Source: Micropterus salmoides
Taxonomy: Eukaryota; Chordata; Actinopteri; Centrarchiformes; Centrarchidae
NCBI RefSeq assembly: GCF_014851395.1
Contig: NW_024040152.1
Span: 20,512,308-20,576,307, forward strand
Reading direction: 5' to 3'
DNA: 64,000 bases
Every line of letters starts with the position of its first letter. Within the stretch, counting starts at the first letter, position 1. Positions 11,130 to 24,737 of this stretch are shown here, piece by piece. The position numbers and the translations under genes were made by a program. The notes under the pieces were generated by a model. That model worked only from the letters and a program-made list of their open reading frames with translations. It was not told the DNA's origin and did not search any database.

Positions 11130-12834
11130 TACATTTGATTTGTGCTTAAGAGCTAATTTTGCCATTGTTGATGAGATTTGTGAATACTGGTAGTTCACTG
11201 ACTTTGTGACAGAGAGTGCTCACTGCAGCAAGCCAATATATTAGGCACACAGAGCGAGGTTCTTCTTATTCTTCACGTGTTGGTGTTAATTTGAGAGTTC
11301 AGCAAACATCTGATGTGAATAATTGTTACTTCATTTCCATTCATAAACACAGAAGTTAATTGGTATTCCAACAGGAAGTCACACAGGAGAAAACTGCTGC
11401 TCTGTGGGTGGCTAAGTTCACCTTACAAGCATGTCAGACTTCAATAACAGATGTCAAACAATATTTTTTTTTTGACAGATGATTGAAATCGACCTTTGTA
11501 ATATCACTTTTTGGTGTGTGGCCTGTAGTGCGCCATCCTCCAAAGTTTCCCCCAACAGATTTTAGCATAGCAGCACTTTTCCGCCCTGTGATTCTCTGTT
11601 CATTTACTTGTGAAGCGCCATGGTGCATGCCAAGGCCGTGTGGTAGACAGTGATGGTTTGATAGCTAGCCTGTGAAAACTTCCCTCAGAACTGTAATGAT
11701 ATTTTATTATAAATTCACGCACAACACTGCCTGTGCAGATGTAGTTGTTTGTTAGGGGTCATGAGTGGCAGCTGATAAAACACTGCCGGCATCCCTGCTG
11801 ATGCTTGCCCTGTTGCTGGATTTGAACAGTATTTCGCAACATCCTGTTAGGTTCACTGCAAATCAAACAATCATGCAGTTGAATGGATTCAGACCAAAAT
11901 AATACCAGTTTAAATAAATTGCTACTCTGTGCCTTGAATACCGGGGCACAAAATGGCTGCCATGCATCAAGCAGGTGTAATTACAGGTGTTAGCTTGACA
12001 TATGCTGTGCTCCGTTGGTTAAATTAAGTAATTTTCAGAGCAATCCATCGTTCATCTGTCATTCGGGGGTAACAACATTAGAGACTGAGACATGCAGTCA
12101 TGTTGGAAGCCTTAGATGCGTCTGTTGGCCCCCTTTAATTTAATCCACCACTTTAACGTTCACACACGACAACAAAATGAGTGATGAATACCCTGCATAA
12201 TGGCATCTTGATCCAATTGGGATTCCTGGAGCCATAGCTAAATGTGTCAGCCGAGCCATGTTTTAACACCAGCTTGGTGCATGAGGAGTTGCTGCAGCAT
12301 CAGCACTTGTGCAAGATGTTCAATTTCAAAGGTGAATCTCTGAGCCTGTGTAATGTAATGATACACAAGAGGACACCTTGCAGGGTGTGACCAGTGGCCC
12401 ACAACTCATAATCAAATACACAACTCTAATGCTTCTAAACATGTTAAATAGGGCTGTGACATGACAGTGGCTTTTTTCCCCAGTAAAACATTAGACCTCA
12501 AATGGCTGATATGATTTTAAAACATGAGAACGACTATATCATTGTTAATGCAAATGTGAGAAATTACCGGACGTATTTTCTCATCCTGTTGTTGTCAGAC
12601 TGATAATCCTGTATCTGTGCTGCTGGGTGCAAGGTGACAGCTGTGAGGAGCTGCTGGGCAGTGAAGATTAAGTAACTTCTCATTAAAATGAAGCCAAATG
12701 GATGAAAAGGCAGAGAAGGAGATCCTTGTCCCTGTCTCCACAGATACGCGCCAACACACATAGACACATGTTTCAGTCACATAGACGGACATCACCCTGA
12801 TTTACATGTAGGCTATTCACTGCAGATTTATCCT
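11130..12834. other. Intergenic spacer between the GMEB gene and the next plus-strand gene
   Basis: No exon, RNA gene or clear repeat was found. The sequence is complex (not low-complexity) and may hold regulatory elements. Confidence 0.4.
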
Positions 12835-13145
12835 CACCCTTAACCACAACAGTCCTATCCCCATTTGAAGTCTTAATCCTAAAATGCATTGTTTTTATGC
12901 TTCTATACTCACAGACTCACCATCACAAAGACATGCCTGACCTCAATTCAAACCCCAAACTATACCCTATAACCTAAATCTAATACTTTAAAACCTAACA
13001 CCTTAAAAATACACTTTTAACCTCAAACAACCCTTAGCCTATAAGAAGTAGGGACAGGCAAAAACGTCCACATGTTCCAAAAATGGCCTCACTTTTAATC
13101 CTAAAACTACTCTTGGTCCCCACAAAGACACAAGTATAAGACCAG

Positions 13146-13146
<1 letters not shown>
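12835..13146. repeat. Dispersed fish repeat abutting a CA tract
   Basis: It has CCTAA/CTTAA-rich text, then GGACAGGCAAAAACGTCC, ATGGCCTCAC, TTGGTCCCCACAAAG and ACAAGTATAAGACCAGG, running straight into (CA)n. I know this order from many fish loci as a repeat that ends in a microsatellite. The left border is approximate. Confidence 0.5.
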
Positions 13147-13178
<32 letters not shown>

Positions 13179-13191
13179 ACACACACACACA

Positions 13192-13262
<71 letters not shown>
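13147..13262. repeat. (CA)n microsatellite, interrupted
   Basis: About 116 bases of CA units broken twice by CACCAC. It ends 333 bases before the ATG at 13595, so it lies within the likely promoter region of the next gene. Confidence 0.95.
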
Positions 13263-13264
<2 letters not shown>

Positions 13265-13419
13265 CTGGGGTTTGCTTGGCAGACGTTTGAATACCAGAGT
13301 GTCGCTGCTGGACTCGGCCGCTTGGAGTCGCCCGGCTCATACTTTGTGTCCACTGAGAAGTGGAGGCTGGGAAGCAAAGTGGGCTTGAGAAAGAAATCTC
13401 TTCCCTGAACTGTTTACCC

Positions 13420-13427
13420 TGACGTCA
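13420..13427 (+). promoter_or_regulatory. Perfect cAMP-response element (TGACGTCA)
   Basis: The palindromic CREB/ATF consensus lies 168 bases upstream of the ATG at 13595, in a GC-richer stretch that is probably promoter or 5'UTR. Use in vivo is inference. Confidence 0.5.
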
Positions 13428-13594
13428 GTTTGCAGAACTAGCTCTGCCCTGTCTCCCCGAGTGTCTCTGAAACTCCACTCAGTGAGAATTGGGGGAGTAG
13501 ATGGGCTCGTCTCTACTACTTGCGCGCCCGGACCTCACGGAGTGAATGAAATGATTTCTTCTGCACATTTAAAGTGGACTAAAACAGCTACACG

Positions 13595-13664
13595 ATGAAC
13601 ACCTGCGCCTTTCTGTTGATTTTGACTGTTCAGATCTACGCCGATGGCATTGAGGGGCCAACAG
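13595..13664 (+). CDS. ptpru: Signal-peptide exon of a receptor, probably receptor-type tyrosine phosphatase U (first exon only)
   Basis: The ATG at 13595 has A at -3 and an in-frame TAA 15 bases upstream, which fixes the start. Twenty-three codons (MNTCAFLLILTVQIYADG, then IEGPT) form a classic secretory signal: polar start, FLLILTV core and a small residue for cleavage. They end at a strong donor, ACAG|GTAAGG, in phase 1, so the split codon starts with G. R2B receptor phosphatases (PTPRK/M/T/U) have exactly this design: a short leader exon in phase 1, a large first intron, then a MAM-domain exon opening with Gly-Cys. The leader aligns with human PTPRU (L.LT.Q core). PTPRU lies near GMEB1 on human 1p35, as here. 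The mature protein would be a plasma-membrane adhesion receptor with MAM, Ig, FN3 and phosphatase domains, none of them in this window. Another signal-peptide gene remains possible. Confidence 0.6.
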
Positions 13665-16600
13665 GTAAGGCGCATATTCATCTCGATCTCCTCAACGCAG
13701 TTGGGAAGTTTTTAAATGTGGATCCAACTCCGCTGAAAGCACAAGCGTAGCGAGTCTGGCGAAGATGCCAACTTTGTGCCCCCTTTCCCTAACATGTTAC
13801 TGCGTTTATCTGAGGCTTACCGCTGCTTCCAGTGACTTCCTAATGGGACAATGTTAATCCTCCCGAGGGAAAATAAAATTAATTATTTAATAACTTCGTA
13901 AACTATAGTAGCTATTAAGTTTTCTTAGTGCCAGACAAACTCCTGCAAACAATGTTGGTTATTTAAGAGGACCGGGTTCTGGGAAAGCTCCCATTTCCCA
14001 AAACAGCACAGTCCGCTGCGCTACGCTGCTTCTGCCTTTTTGTTATAGCGCAATCAGATTTAAAGGCGCCAGGTAGCCTAAAAGGTGTTAAACACTGTGA
14101 TCCAAAGTTAGATATCAGTTCAACCCCTTAAAACGGAAGGAAAGGCACTCATACGACCTTCAGGCAATTTAAGCTAAACAATATTCGTGAGCATTCACGC
14201 TCCCAAGTCCCAACAGCCTGAACCAATCTGTGATGACATCCAGAGACCAAAACCTGGAGCTGCTCCACACTGCCGTTGGGTTGGAGAGTCGTATACAGAG
14301 TGACTCCTTAAAAGTTGACATCCCAGTGTGGTTCTAGGCATTGCATTGATTTTTAAACGAAAATCTGCATAATAACATAATTCCACTGTGGGGAAATAGA
14401 CAGATTGACTCTCAAAGCTGCTGGATGTTTTTCTCCTGATGTGATGAGCTGCCTTTGGTCTAGCTGTAGAAGAAGACATATTTGTGGTCATAAATCAGCT
14501 CCACATCTTCCAGCATGAGGAAAATGACACATGTTCACATATTACTTGGTTGGCCAAGACTTCTTAAGAGTGCTCTTTTCTGTTTTGTGTGAAAACAAGC
14601 TGGATTCTAGCATGTTGAGAATGTGTTTTTATTTTCAGATAAAATGATCAAAAGCCTGCAATTTCTTAAATTGTTCCCCAGAAAATACTATTTTCCTATT
14701 TAATTTTCACAGTAGTGTTTCAGCGGGATAAATAAGCCTTTCCAAATTTGAATATCATCCATATATCAGAGAGATGGAAAGAGACAGACACATTGGGGAC
14801 AAATAAACGTCTTTCATAGGAATCTGACACAGACCTTTTCATGTTTTCAAAATCTGCTTTTATTCACTGAATTCTATTAGTAATTTATGCAATGTTCTTA
14901 CAGCGCAGTAGATTGGATAGTTTTTTTTGTCTAAAAGCTAAAGTGGATCTCCTTGTCATACACACACACATACATATTTTGACCCATGTAAAATAAAACC
15001 AGGTTAATAAGGCAGTAATATTGGTAACATTTACACTGCAGGCTGCTTCAACACTGTATAAGAATGCGGCACAGTGTTTGGCACATGTTGGAAAAAAAGC
15101 CTGATTGTATTGAGATCCCAAGGAGGTATTTTTCATTGACATTTGGCTCATATTTGTGTTTCTCACCAGCGGGGCTCCTGTTTCATGATAAATTGGGAAA
15201 ACTCAGTGTAACACTTGTATGTATATGTAACTGATTGTGAAAGAGGCAACAACAACAACAACATAAAAAACAACAAAAAAAACAACGAGAAAACCATGCA
15301 AGCAGAATGTGTATCGTCAACAGCTGAATGGAGCAGATCATTAAGAGGAATGGGCTGAGACATATGAAGGATTAAATCACACACAGGTAATTAAAAGAGC
15401 TGAATGGAACGGTGATGCCTCACCACGGCTGCGTGAGAGTGTCTATCAGTGTACACGGTGTGGGTTTTTTAGTTTGTTAACTGGAGTGTTGCAAGCTTCG
15501 CCATCTGCTCTACCTTCTACCTTCCTCATTAGCCTCTAATAGTTAACACTGCTAGTTTTTGGGGCCTTGTCTGATCCCCTTGGCCTGGCGACCATCTCCA
15601 CCTGCCTACATCCTTTAGGAGGAGAATTTAAGGAGCATATATGCAGCCTTGATACCCACAGTCTTCAGTGTCTCCTGTGATTAACACTCTGGCTTTATTT
15701 CTGTGGTTGTGTGAAGACCACACCATAACCTTGAATGCTTAATAACAATTAAGACGGCACTCCTTTGGGGATTTCTTGCCTTTTTCACCCGATCTAATCC
15801 ATATTTTCCATAACTCTTATGCTGCGGTGGGTCCAGGCTGTCAGTTCAAGGGAAGTGAAATTATTAGAGACTATGAAATATGGAGGCTCTCTGCTGCATG
15901 GGACTGACTGCAGTGAGGTTGATAAGAGGAAAACACATTTGCATCATATTTGCTCAGACACAAAGAGGTTATGAACATGATAGGCCTGTTTCCGGGTATG
16001 TCTATGTGTTTTTCATTGTGCGAAGCCCAATATCACACTTTAACTCCTCTGTTGTCTCTTGTGAGAATTGAATGTATGTTCACTTACCATCTGTCTCCTC
16101 TATTAGCAGCAAATGTTGTCAACTGAGTGGTGTAATTATCATGGGTCTCGTGACTCAATTCCCAGTTTGATCTAAAGGCAGAAGATCCTTTTTTGCTAAT
16201 TTCAGTGAATAAGATAACACTTGGATCGAGATGAAAAGGACTGAGAAGCCCAGACTGTCTAGTTAAAGCATGGCATGCAATGAATAATACTTTAGAGCTA
16301 CAAGTTTACACTGCATAAACACCAGCAGCAGTACTGGAAATCGTAACATAAGACCACCAGCACATAAAGGAATTAGAGCTGCAGTCATCAAATAATCTTC
16401 TTAGTCATTTTTAAGCAAAAGTGCCAAACATTTGCTGTTTTGATGTTTTTTCTGTCATACTGAATATCTGTGAGTCCAGACATTTGAAGAGCATTTTCTA
16501 GACAAAACCCTCCCACATATACAGACATTAACAGGTGCACTGACACTCTGATGAATGCAGCAAACAGACAGAAGGAAAACACAAAAGAGATTAAACAGGA

Positions 16601-17951
16601 TCTAGAGAAGGCTCTACTTAAAAGAGGACAGATCTATTTGGTACATGACCAAAATTGTTAACATGAAACATATTTCTTCTAATCCTCTTGACACTGTTAA
16701 ATTCACTTGCTGTACCAATTAAATTTTTTTTTTATTGCAAAGGGTCATTATTGCTACATAATTCATCACTCTGTGCCTATCTGTAGCAGTAACATGTTGG
16801 TTCTTGAGAGTCCATTGGTTGTGTTCACTGTAATAGGCATCAAACTGGATGGGGGGGCTTGAGATGCATTTGTGAATTATTGTAGGAAAAGAAAAAAAAT
16901 GTAACCATCATGTAGAAAATGTTGCCTTGCACCACAGACTTGCAGAAAATCCTCAAAGTGGAAGTGTTCCCTTCAGGAGCCAGGCCACCATCTGCGGATA
17001 GAGGGTGAGGGCCGGTAGAGACTGTGCCTAAATCAGACTCCAGAAAAGACTGGTTTATTTCCATCTTTGCGGTATCACGGGCAGTAATTCAGAGAGCAGA
17101 TGGAAATCTTTGCAATGAGGAGGAAGGGGATGAGGATGGGGAGATGTGAGGGTGAGGGGGAGGTGGGAGAGCTGAGAATGACAGAGGCATTTATTCAGAT
17201 AGATGGTCAGGATGTTTTGTTTTCAGCTGAGGCCTCAGCAGGACCTTAGTTGGGCGAGTGTGTGCCAACCATTCTGCCTTCAGCACTTGCGCGAGTGATT
17301 AAACAGGGGGCTTATGAGAGGAGTCCTCTGCTCCGCAGTTTCTGTCTGTGATCTGTTGTAATGTGGGGCTATGTGGAGGAGAGCCACCCTCCGATTGGCT
17401 TACTCATCTCAAAAGACTGGAGGATGAAATACATCTATCTACTGTATGTGTTAAAAGAATTCTGGCAAGCGGCGTGATTGGTGCTCCGCCCAGACAGGGG
17501 CCTTCTCTGTCTTGAGCTGGTGTCATTTTAATTTTCTTGTGAGGCATCTCACCTTAGCTTGTGCTGTGCTGAGTGTGCTGAGTGTGCACTTTGCAGACAT
17601 TCCTTTATGCTATACTGCAGCTCATGCACATCTTGTGATTGTTGCGCTTAATTAATCCCCGAAAGCATTTTGTTGTTCTTGTTTTAATTATCACATGGTA
17701 CTTTTTCTATTTCTAAATCAGTCCCTAGTTGTTTTTGTTGTTGTTAAAGGCTCTGTGAGTTGCCTGTGATTGTTTGCTCTTCAGAAAGGTCAACTTCATG
17801 TTGGGAGTCATGTTTCTAAGATAGAGAAAGAGCAGGTCGTTGCCTTTGAGAAGAGGGCAATGCCCAGAAGCAGGTTTGTTCCTGCTGTGTGTCTCTCCTC
17901 TGCCTCCTCTGCCGGCCAACAAAGAGCTCTGAAATGTTTTAATGTTTTAGT
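13665..17951. other. Presumed first intron of the ptpru-like gene, part 1
   Basis: No exon was found. It holds a short copy of the 'gattagttgatt' repeat class near 16375-16475 (AAAGTGCCAAACATTTGCTG), an AAC-rich run near 15247-15290, and a purine-rich patch at 17100-17180. Confidence 0.4.
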
Positions 17952-17991
17952 AAGCAACAAACGTGCTTACACTCATGCACGTTTGTTGCTT
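17952..17991. repeat. Perfect palindrome, 15-bp arms
   Basis: AAGCAACAAACGTGC (17952-17966) is repeated exactly inverted at 17977-17991 with a 10-base loop. Confidence 0.9.
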
Positions 17992-20900
17992 TTACAGTTT
18001 TGTGTGTATGCGTGTGCTAATCAGCATCTTTGTTCATTAGCATCTTTGCCTGTAAGAGCTGGGAGTCAGGAGCTGAAGTCTTGCCATGCAGGAAGATCCC
18101 ACAGTGCTGAGTGACTCAGCTCTGACACTGATGCTAGCAGGGGCCGGAGCTGCCGCCACTATGAGCTCTTCAGGGTTGCTGTGAGACCTTCCAGCACCCT
18201 GGAAGGGATGCCAGGACTGAGAGATTTACAGTCAGCGGCCTGCCTTTTCCTTTCCACTCACAGCAACAGCCAGAGTGCAGGCTTCTCGGCTCCATCAGCC
18301 AGGTGTTATTAATGCTGTATTGATCTTTCAAACTCCGGCAAGTCCATTTTACTTAAATTTCATCAAAGTGGCATCCCGCTTGTGGCCTGGCAGTTTGATG
18401 TAGGAGTGGAAATTAGCCAGCCAGCCAGGACCAGCATGACGTAATGTTAGCAGCATTGTGTCGAGCAAAGGACAGGAAAAAGTAGAAATCCTCTCAAACA
18501 TGAAAGAGTGAGCCTCATTTCCATAAGAAGGCCATATATATTACACATAAGCTCCAACATATCCTGTTGATGTACTGGTCTGAAATGACAGGGCTATTAT
18601 ACTCATTATCACTTAAAAGCATATGTTTTGCTTGAATAATGGACACAGGAATGTATCACTCGACGCAGATGGGCCAATGTTTATAGCCTGAATACGAAGG
18701 AGAATGAATCTGCGTAGCTCGGGCATGCACACAGATGTGTAATTATCCAACAAAGAAATAAGCAGGGCTCTGAGTGTTTTCTTCCCAGAGGTAGCAAGCT
18801 CCAGACTGCAAAAAGTGGGTCTGCAAGACTGATGCTGCGAGTGCTGCTCCTTATCCCTCCTGAGCAGTTTATATTTAGCCTTGCTGGCCGTGTTTCAGTG
18901 CTTTACCTTTCTCCTGTGTCAACAAAGTTAGAGCCAGATTCTTCAGGCCCTCTGTTGTGGTGTATGTAGTGTGTAACGAATGCTCAGGTCACCGGAGTCA
19001 GGGTTCAGGGTAAGGCCAGGATTGCAGTGTCGAGAGCTAACCTGTTGTAGTCCTTTGCATCTGAAACCCCCAGTGAAATCTGAACCGCTGACACTCCTCC
19101 AAAAGTCAAAACAGTCTCTTCAGGACATTTTTCTCCCTGGTGGTGTTATGGATGCAGGCTGTAGTTGTCTTTGTGCCACGACGCATGCTCTCTATAAGGG
19201 AAAGTGGTATTACTGGTTTGACCATTGCCTTTGGGCAAAGAAATATCCACTCAGAGACCCAGCCATGAACCTGAACACTTATCACCCTAATGTATCTCAC
19301 ACTTATTGGACTGACACTCTTTCACATAAACTTTATTAGGACAGTGGAAATTGAAGAGCATTAAAGTGTAACAGAGCATGGATAATGTCTAGTGTGCTGA
19401 TTTACAAGAGCATCGTGTTTGAGGCCTTCACAGCATGGAACCTAACGAAAAAGGAGCTCATTTAAAAAATGCCATATCTGCTCAGTTCTGTAGCTGGTAG
19501 CTTGCGTTACACGACCCGTTTGCTGTTGTATTGTGTGCAGCACAGTCGCATGGCACGGTGGTGACACTCTGCGGTGACAGCTGCTGTTGCTGGTGGGTTA
19601 TGGCAACTGTGGTAGCACAGGTGGCAGCTGGTGAAAAATCAGTCTGTGGACTGAATCCAAACATGTTGGGCACATATAACACGCATGAAGTACTTGATTC
19701 TTGATTCTTGAACAAGAAAGTGATGTTGACTACGCTCGTCTTTGGCCGGGTGACATTCATGGGGTTTCCAAGGAGTTTGTCTGGAAGTCCATGAAATTTG
19801 TAGAATTTAGAAATCTGAAGTGAAATTATAAGACTCAACCAAACTGGAATTGCAGTGACTTGAATGTTGCATGCAGTTTCATCACAGATCCATGGAGGGA
19901 AATTCCATAGTAGTCTGACAGTTTTTATACCGATGTCATTTTTGGTATATCCTGGTAGATCCTTATTCTACTCTGGATATAGAGTTTGGGAGTGTGCTAT
20001 GATATGCTAGCAGCGCACTGACTTCTGACCGCCAGTTGAGTTGAAAGGCTTTTGTCAAGTGATGTTAGTAAAGAGAGTTCGAGAGCTTGGCCAGGCTTGG
20101 GCGCTTTGTTCTGATTCAGGTGTTGAAGTGAAACAGAACAAAAGCAGAGCCTATTGATTTCTCACACTCGCTCTGTCAGAATCAGCTTATTGTCTTCTTC
20201 CTCCTGAAACTCTCCTTTCAATCCTACATGACCTTCCGTCACAATCCTCCTCACTTTGACATGCCACTATTTTCAGCAGTTGCTCAGGGGACCGTGAGTA
20301 CCTTTTTCATGGAAAAACATCCCCTTACCCCTTGGCTGTTATACTTTGTATCGTTGTAAGACATTTCAGGGGCAAACAGTTCAGGGTTTGCCCCTCTTTA
20401 CCATTTCCCTCGTGTCAGAATATTCAGTTTGCACAGTTCAAATCACTCATTAACAGCTGATTCATTAAAAACGGAATCTATTATTCATTTCTTTGACAAG
20501 GTGGTATAATTGCTTAAGGGCAAAGAGATGAATGTCTATTTGCTGCCCAGTGTATTTAGACAGTGTGTGAGTCAGTTCTGCAGGGACACTAATGAAGAGA
20601 GATAGCTCCTGACCAAGAAAATATGTGCCCTTTATCTTCAGATCACTGTGCTATTATTGTGTTGCTCAGAAACAGGTACAACACAATTCCTCATAATGCC
20701 AGCATATGTACTTTAATGTTTAGGTCTGTTTATACAAACCCAGAGAGGCAATCTTCTTCTCACCTGAATGCCTGGTGGGGTGGCTGTGACAAACCTTCCT
20801 TCAGGGCACTCTGACGCTTCACAGCCCTCCAGTGCCCTGCAGGGTCCTCCTGGGCTGGTGATTGCTAAGCTGCTTGGCGTTCCTGAGAGACAGCTCGTCA

Positions 20901-21582
20901 AAGAGTCTGAAAGAGCTTTGTTTGTTCCTGTGCTGGCCGCCGGACTTGGCCCGCCAGCTAAGGGGAGGTATGTAATGGGGAGGTGATTGCCCCAAGAGAT
21001 GAGGGGCTTATGGGCAGATTGAGGTGGGCACCAACAGGACCCAGAGCACTATCTGAGGAGCCTTTCATGTTTCCTTGTACAGTCAGGCGATGTGGATACG
21101 TTTGAAAACGCATCTGTTCTTGGCCTGTCATCCGTGCTAAGCTGGCAATGAAAATTCTCATGCATGATTCTTAAAGCGCTGGTCACACATTGTCAAGTAA
21201 ACAGTTGAAAAGGGAGCTTTTCAAAAACGCTGACACCCTCATTGTGATGTGATGTACTATAAAGCCCCTGCTCGGGGGGGGGGGAGTGGCTTCGCATGCC
21301 CAGTGGAGGAGATTGTACCGCTTTTCTATTGTTTTTGGCATTTTGATCTGAATGGCAAACTTTTTCAGAACAGCCTGGAAAGACTAATGTGGACGGAAAG
21401 CTTGCATGCTATTTTCAAATAGCACAGACCTTCTGTAGCCAAAGGCAGTGCACCGTTTGTGTGTCTCACATTAGCACAAAGCCAGAAATATGCAAGAATG
21501 TCCAGGGATCCCACGGGGTGTCGTTAACAAAGAGCTTAATTCAAAACCACAAACAGAAGATTATAATAATTCTTGGCCCTTC

Positions 21583-21627
<45 letters not shown>

Positions 21628-23704
21628 GGTTATTGAGTGGGTGTTTGCGTGCATGCTGGCGAATGCCACGGTGTGTATTTTGTATATGTGGAAGGGGCAG
21701 ATTGGTGATTGTTCCCACCTAAATATATGTAAATATTTGCTGAACTACGTTGGTCATTGTGAACTTCCATAAATCACGGCCATGTGGATTATTATGGAGC
21801 TTTGTTTGCCTTATTCCTCCACGGTGTGAAAATGCTAATGAAAAAATTAGCATACTGAGCTTAGGACATATTCTTCTGATGATAAATACATTGCACTGCA
21901 AAGATCAAAAAGCTGGGCTTTGCCATAGAAAAAGGCTTTGGAGCCCTTCTGTGTTTAGAGAGTAGCTGGAGTACACAGTGTGTCAGAGACCCCGGAGCAG
22001 GTCGGCCCTGGCCTTTGTCTGTCTGGACAGCCAGGGTAATTAAGAATCAGCTTAGGCTGGGATTATGGCTGGAAGTAGGCTGATCACAGGGGACAGGAGA
22101 AAATGCATTAAGAGAATGGTGGTTAATATGGGTATTACTCTGCTTAGCAGTGGTATCATGTGACAATAAGACAACTGACAATGGAACCCTGTTGATGCTG
22201 AGATCCCTCGCTCTGCGCTAATAGGCTTTACTGCAGATAGCTTTGTTTACACGCGGTGTGCACTCCACCTTCCTGCTTTATCTTCCCTCTTCACACATTC
22301 AAACTTTTTACAATTTGTCTCAACCTAATTAGAAAATGGTAATATTTTTCTGTACACCTCCCTGAGGCATTTTAGCTGTGTTCAGACGTATTTGCCTTAC
22401 ACCAGCACCTTTGAAACTGAACATGCATGATTGTTCATCTCTCTTGTGAATGCACGCACACGCACATACACACTCTTGATGTTTTTGAGATATTTTCGTG
22501 GAATGTAATTAATGTTCTCATTAACTGAGTGAACGAGCTGTAAGGCAGAACTAAAAGCCTGATACCCTCGGGTCCATGCCCTCTTCTACTTTAGGAAACA
22601 TGGTTGCTGAAACAGATAGCCTGCGCTTGGCAATTGTAAGATAGCTGTTTTCCTTCTTACTCTGGCCTTTTATTGTGATCCACATGCAGGTAACCCGATG
22701 CTTTTAACCCCCGCACCACAAGTGAAGCCATTTGTTGCCCTTTAGAAAGGATATGGAACCAGGCCAGAGTGAATAATAACAATGTAGGGGGAGGGTTTAT
22801 CCAAAAACAGAAAGGTTATATCAAATGGCCCACCTAATTCTTCGCATTACTTTTATTTACTATGGCCCAGTGCTTTTATTCCTGGTATGAGTCTGTGTGT
22901 ATTAGAAAACATCCACCCGCAGGTGGATAGTTGGCAGAATTATCAGTGCATGACGTGACACAGCAATGCTTTGTGTTGACCTTGTTGAGAGAGGGAGCAG
23001 GGAATTGTTTTCCACAGTCTTTAAGAGCTAATCCCATCAGAGGGACTGCACAGCATGGAGGGCTAACTCAGTCACGTCTGAGGTAGCGCTGCCAGAAACA
23101 AGAGGCAGACCGGAATGTGTTTGTCTGGCTAACTTGGCTTTATTCACTGGAAGAGCAATGGAGAAAAACTCCTCCCAGACAACTTGACTTCTTAATTCCT
23201 TTTTCTGAGGCAGGATAAGGAGCGAGTGTCTGATTCTGTGAGCCTTCTTGTGTCAGTGAAGACAGGAGACAACTTTTAGTAGCGGTTTTAGGGGAGATGC
23301 AATAGTGGTTCAGACTATCATTATGGCAGATGAATTAACTAGGTTTTAGCTCACAGAGGAGGGTTCCTTGCTTCACTGGTTGTCTGTTGGCTCAGTTAGG
23401 CACATATGCTCCTTGGGGAATGGGCTCATTCAGTGCTCAGGCTATGGAACTGAGGATTTATCCCAGTCTAGTGAGTCCCTATGGCGCCACAAACTTCTTC
23501 CGAAAGATTTAAGATTGGTCTGTCCGTCTGTCTGTCTGTCTTTCTTTTTTTTTTTTTACAAATTGGGAAGAAAGATTTTCCTTTTGTTGCAATAAATATT
23601 TGTGTCTGGACCTGATGTTGATAAAGCCTGGTTGAAAAGAGTAGTGTGGGTGAAAGGTGAAGTTCAGATGAGTTATTGAGAAGAAAATGTGTTTATCACA
23701 AGTG
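17992..23704. other. Presumed intron, part 2; no gene seen
   Basis: No supported exon or RNA gene. Open frames here are short and shift between strands. Simple sequence includes (GT)n at 21584-21627, a G run near 21276 and a TGTC run near 23520. Confidence 0.4.
21584..21627. repeat. (GT)n microsatellite
   Basis: About 20 TG units with one ATG interruption near the right end. Confidence 0.9.
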
Positions 23705-24737
23705 GTGACAGTTAGAGCCCAACCGATATGGGTTTTTGGGGGCCGATGCCGATATTAAAGTGAAAAAGAGACGATTTATGAGCCGATATTTAGATTTTGA
23801 GAATGATTTGGATAGCAGACGTAGAACAGGTCGATATTGAAACTGGTATGTATGTGGGCTATAAAATCTTTTACTAAATGAATTATGTTAAAATAGATTA
23901 CAGTCTCAAAAAGTGAACACGTAAACAATTGCACATCATTAAATATTTGTTGCTGGAATGTGCAACTTTTTCAGCCATCTGTAAACAGAGAAAGTGAGAG
24001 AGAATAAGCACGTGTATTTCACTTTACACATAATCTGCCATAATTCCAATGTAGCATATTCACATCTAGTTCATCCCTTTACCAACACTCACTCTGTCTA
24101 AATCACGCTGTTTATGATACAGTGAGCTGCTGTTGAATGCATCTAACACATGACTGTCTACAACGAGGACTTTGAGATTTCATTTAACTAAGTTAAAACT
24201 ACAACCAGAGCCGTTAGGCTGTGACAGCGTTTCACATCTACAGTGTCACAAAAAGAGGAGCTACAGGAAGCCATGTTATTTTCTTGTTCTGCTCACGTTT
24301 ATTTACATGTCCGCTCTGGTTTAATCATTTCAGACAAGCAGACTATAACTGAAGACAGACGGCTCGCAGATATATTTAGAATACGTCAGAAACTATAGTT
24401 TAACGGCTCATTACCGTAAGCGCTCCTCCACTGATAAACACGGCATTAGCTTTATGGCTAATTTAGCAATGGGCAGCGTGAGCTGCTGTAACGTTAGGTG
24501 ATTTTAGAGTATATTTAGAAGTGATGAACTATGGACAAATGTGGACTATTCACTAGAACTGATACACTGTTTCAGAATAAATCTACAGTCAAGTTACGCC
24601 TGTCAGCAGCGTAGCTTCCAACACCCAGCTACCGTAACATTAAACTGCTGTGAGCTGCTAGTAAGCCGAGGGAGTGCAGTGAAAAACGGGAGGGTTAGCA
24701 AGACATGAATGATTTCAGGAGAGGAGAAGTGATTGGG

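Noticed and set aside
13034..13377. Overlapping minus-strand frames with Cys-Val repeats
   Set aside because: These are only translations of the CA microsatellite.
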